A stretch of DNA of 64,000 bases from assembly GCA_964007875.1 (NCBI GenBank), contig CAXGAH010000002.1:124001-188000 (forward strand). Direction: 5' to 3'. The position numbers and the translations under genes were made by a program. The notes under the pieces were generated by a model. That model was not told the origin of the DNA. It worked only from the letters and a program-made list of their open reading frames with translations, and did not search any database. The DNA is from UBA1275 sp002323515. Its GTDB lineage: Bacteria > Bacteroidota > Rhodothermia > Balneolales > Balneolaceae. Numbering within the stretch: position 1 is the stretch's first letter; each line of letters starts with the position of its first letter. Positions 62,514-64,000 of this stretch are shown one piece after another.

Positions 62514-64000
62514 TCAATCAGCTATAAAAAGCTTTTTGAAGCGAATCCATCTCCGAAAAATTTTACGTCTGCCCAGTGATGTACTCAATGGTAATACCCA
62601 ATTGAATATAAGAAAGAGTGAAATACCAATACCAAGTATTAGTTGGGGTATATAACCATAATAACTTTCGTAATAATTCATCATTTCCTGTCCCAACAAA
62701 TAGGCTGAAATACCTAAAATAGGTGCCCATACTAGCGTACTAGCTATAAAATGAAGTAGGAAATTCGATAAAGGGTATCTACACAGCCCCGCACTGAAAT
62801 AAGCGGGGAAACGACTTCCTGGTATGAATCGACTCAACCAAAGTACACCCACTGCATTTTTACTAAACCAATGAGTAAAATAATCTAAATCCTTTTCGGT
62901 CATCATCCATCTTAAAGGTACCTTCAGTAACCATACCCGTTTAAAGGTACGACCTAACACATAAATAAAGATATCAAATACAATAACTCCTAGGGCTGAC
63001 GCTAAAATAGCATTACTCAAATGAAGCACTCCTCGAGAAGCTAATACTCCAGCTGATATACAGGCCAGATCTTCGGAAAACAAAGATATTAATGCGATAA
63101 TAAGCATTAATGCTGCTAAATATACCCCTGATACTCGTACATAATTATCTAGATTAAATTCCTCTTGAATATCAGAATCCCAAGGAAGACGGAGTGATCC
63201 TTGTGGAGAAATTTGAGCCATCTTGGCTAGTTCAAATGGTAAAACATGAGCTAATGATTGGGTATCCACCACATACATAGTACTGTCTGAAAATAAAGAA
63301 TAACGTTGCACAAAGGTATCCATAAGAGGAATTCTTTGATTTTCGTTCATAATCCAGCGGGTGTCTTCTTTTGTTTGAGTTCTAAGAATTTTAGAAATAT
63401 TAGCAAGTTCAAAACTGTGCTGTGTTGCTTGAGATAATTGATAATCTGAAACTAATCTTATTTCCTGTGCCCTCTCTTTCCAATAATTAAGTTTTCCGAA
63501 GTGAGGTAGTGCATGGTATAAAATTTGAAGTGTATACCCGTAGGCTTGAACAAAGAGATTATTCAAATAATACCCACCTAGTAAATGTGTATCGGGCAAT
63601 GGCGTAGGATTCAAAAGCAATAATCTTAGGTTGTTGCTAGTAATTTGACTTCCTACTTCCAGTGCTAAATGAGTCCACTCCTGATCTGCTACAAATAGTA
63701 TTGGTCCTTTTCCATGTTCTGTTCGTGTAAGGAGTGCATTTCTTAGAGCACCTTCCTCTGCATTATTACCCCGTAGAGGGTAGGCTACATAATCTACCCT
63801 TGAAACCAAGGTATCTTCTGTGTAATACTGCCATAATCTGGAGTGTAATTCATCGGTGAGGCCGAATGAAACAATTAACGTGGTCTTGCTTAGCGTAGTG
63901 TCATCAACTACTTTCGGATTGCTTTTACGCGTTAAATACTCATGAAATAAATTATCAGTTTGTACTGTTAGAACAGGAAATTTTTGTTGCCTGTCTTGCT
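62514..64000 (-). CDS. DedA-type membrane protein with large N-terminal domain, partial
   Basis: The reading frame stays open through 64000, so the 5' end is outside the window; the first visible residues read QDRQQKFPVLTVQTDN. The C-terminal ~190 residues form a DedA/VTT membrane domain (five to six helices, EDLACISAGVLASRG and the SRFIPGSRFPAYFSAG motif typical of DedA). The preceding 300 or so residues are soluble-looking and of a fold I do not recognise. TTG 63809 is only an internal position. Fusion of DedA to a large extra domain is unusual. Confidence 0.75.
   Translation of the reverse strand, partial: QDRQQKFPVLTVQTDNLFHEYLTRKSNPKVVDDTTLSKTTLIVSFGLTDELHSRLWQYYTEDTLVSRVDYVAYPLRGNNAEEGALRNALLTRTEHGKGPILFVADQEWTHLALEVGSQITSNNLRLLLLNPTPLPDTHLLGGYYLNNLFVQAYGYTLQILYHALPHFGKLNYWKERAQEIRLVSDYQLSQATQHSFELANISKILRTQTKEDTRWIMNENQRIPLMDTFVQRYSLFSDSTMYVVDTQSLAHVLPFELAKMAQISPQGSLRLPWDSDIQEEFNLDNYVRVSGVYLAALMLIIALISLFSEDLACISAGVLASRGVLHLSNAILASALGVIVFDIFIYVLGRTFKRVWLLKVPLRWMMTEKDLDYFTHWFSKNAVGVLWLSRFIPGSRFPAYFSAGLCRYPLSNFLLHFIASTLVWAPILGISAYLLGQEMMNYYESYYGYIPQLILGIGISLFLIFNWVLPLSTSLGRRKIFRRWIRFKKLFIAD

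Noticed and set aside
15000..64000. Many antisense or overlapping open frames inside larger genes
   Set aside because: They lie fully inside genes with clear family motifs and show no family features of their own.
1..64000. CRISPR arrays, insertion sequences, prophage
   Set aside because: No regularly spaced repeats, transposase motifs or phage structural genes were seen on either strand.

Overview
This window reads as a core-genome stretch of a Gram-negative bacterium of the FCB (Bacteroidota-related) group. The best match is the marine Balneolota/Rhodothermota branch, though that is an inference, not something proven by a marker gene. Pointers are DUF2480 beside a sufBCDS operon, DUF971, a type II isopentenyl diphosphate isomerase, HprK without PTS partners, BamD/SurA-type outer-membrane machinery, many lipobox proteins, and a carotenoid trio (glycosyltransferase, CrtC-like hydratase, acyltransferase) of the kind that makes glycosylated, acylated carotenoids. 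Most starts lack a strong Shine-Dalgarno and sit behind A-rich leaders, which also fits this group.

Layout. 44-3416 (minus): xerC, hpf, hprK and an M23 endopeptidase in one direction. 3452-6527: carotenoid tailoring trio. 6560-7436: two broken genes facing each other, an O-methyltransferase with a stop and a frameshift and a DUF2892 membrane protein with three stops. 7514-7595: tRNA-Leu(CAA). 7638-9546 (minus): thioesterase, orphan gene and galE, translationally chained. 9640-18496: a complete recC-recB-recD operon with intact RecB nuclease residues. 18527-26465: two FKBP isomerases, a DEAD-box RNA helicase with a long basic tail, a lipoprotein alkaline phosphatase, two membrane orphans, a small HExxH protein, DUF971 and an MFS exporter. 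26614-32687: greA, Nudix, ackA, a lipoprotein with an apparently dead caspase-like domain, pta and manA. 32852-39171: sufB-C-D-S, a NifU-type scaffold, sufA and DUF2480. 39178-44504: SDR, fni, prenyl synthase, bamD, nadD and an LD-carboxypeptidase. 44574-49088: a DSD1-type PLP enzyme divergent from an orphan gene across a 26-bp inverted repeat, a peroxiredoxin, der and small membrane proteins. 49312-53641: UvrD-type helicase, thymidine kinase and a nucleoside transporter. 53790-61376: three parvulin/SurA-like periplasmic proteins, then MoxR and a membrane VWA protein. 61410-64000: apt, tadA and a DedA-type protein cut by the window edge.

Together the genes cover envelope assembly (BamD, SurA-like proteins, M23, LD-carboxypeptidase), isoprenoid/carotenoid supply and decoration (fni, prenyl synthase, GT, CrtC, acyltransferase), Fe-S assembly, acetate overflow (AckA-Pta), recombination repair (RecBCD, UvrD, XerC) and nucleoside salvage (Tdk, NupC, Apt).

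I see no prophage, insertion sequence, CRISPR array or recognisable defence island. The most unusual items are the pseudo-caspase lipoprotein between ackA and pta, the inverted repeats before the orphan gene at 45821 and before sufB, the DedA fusion at the right edge, and the pocket of decayed genes at 6.5-7.4 kb.
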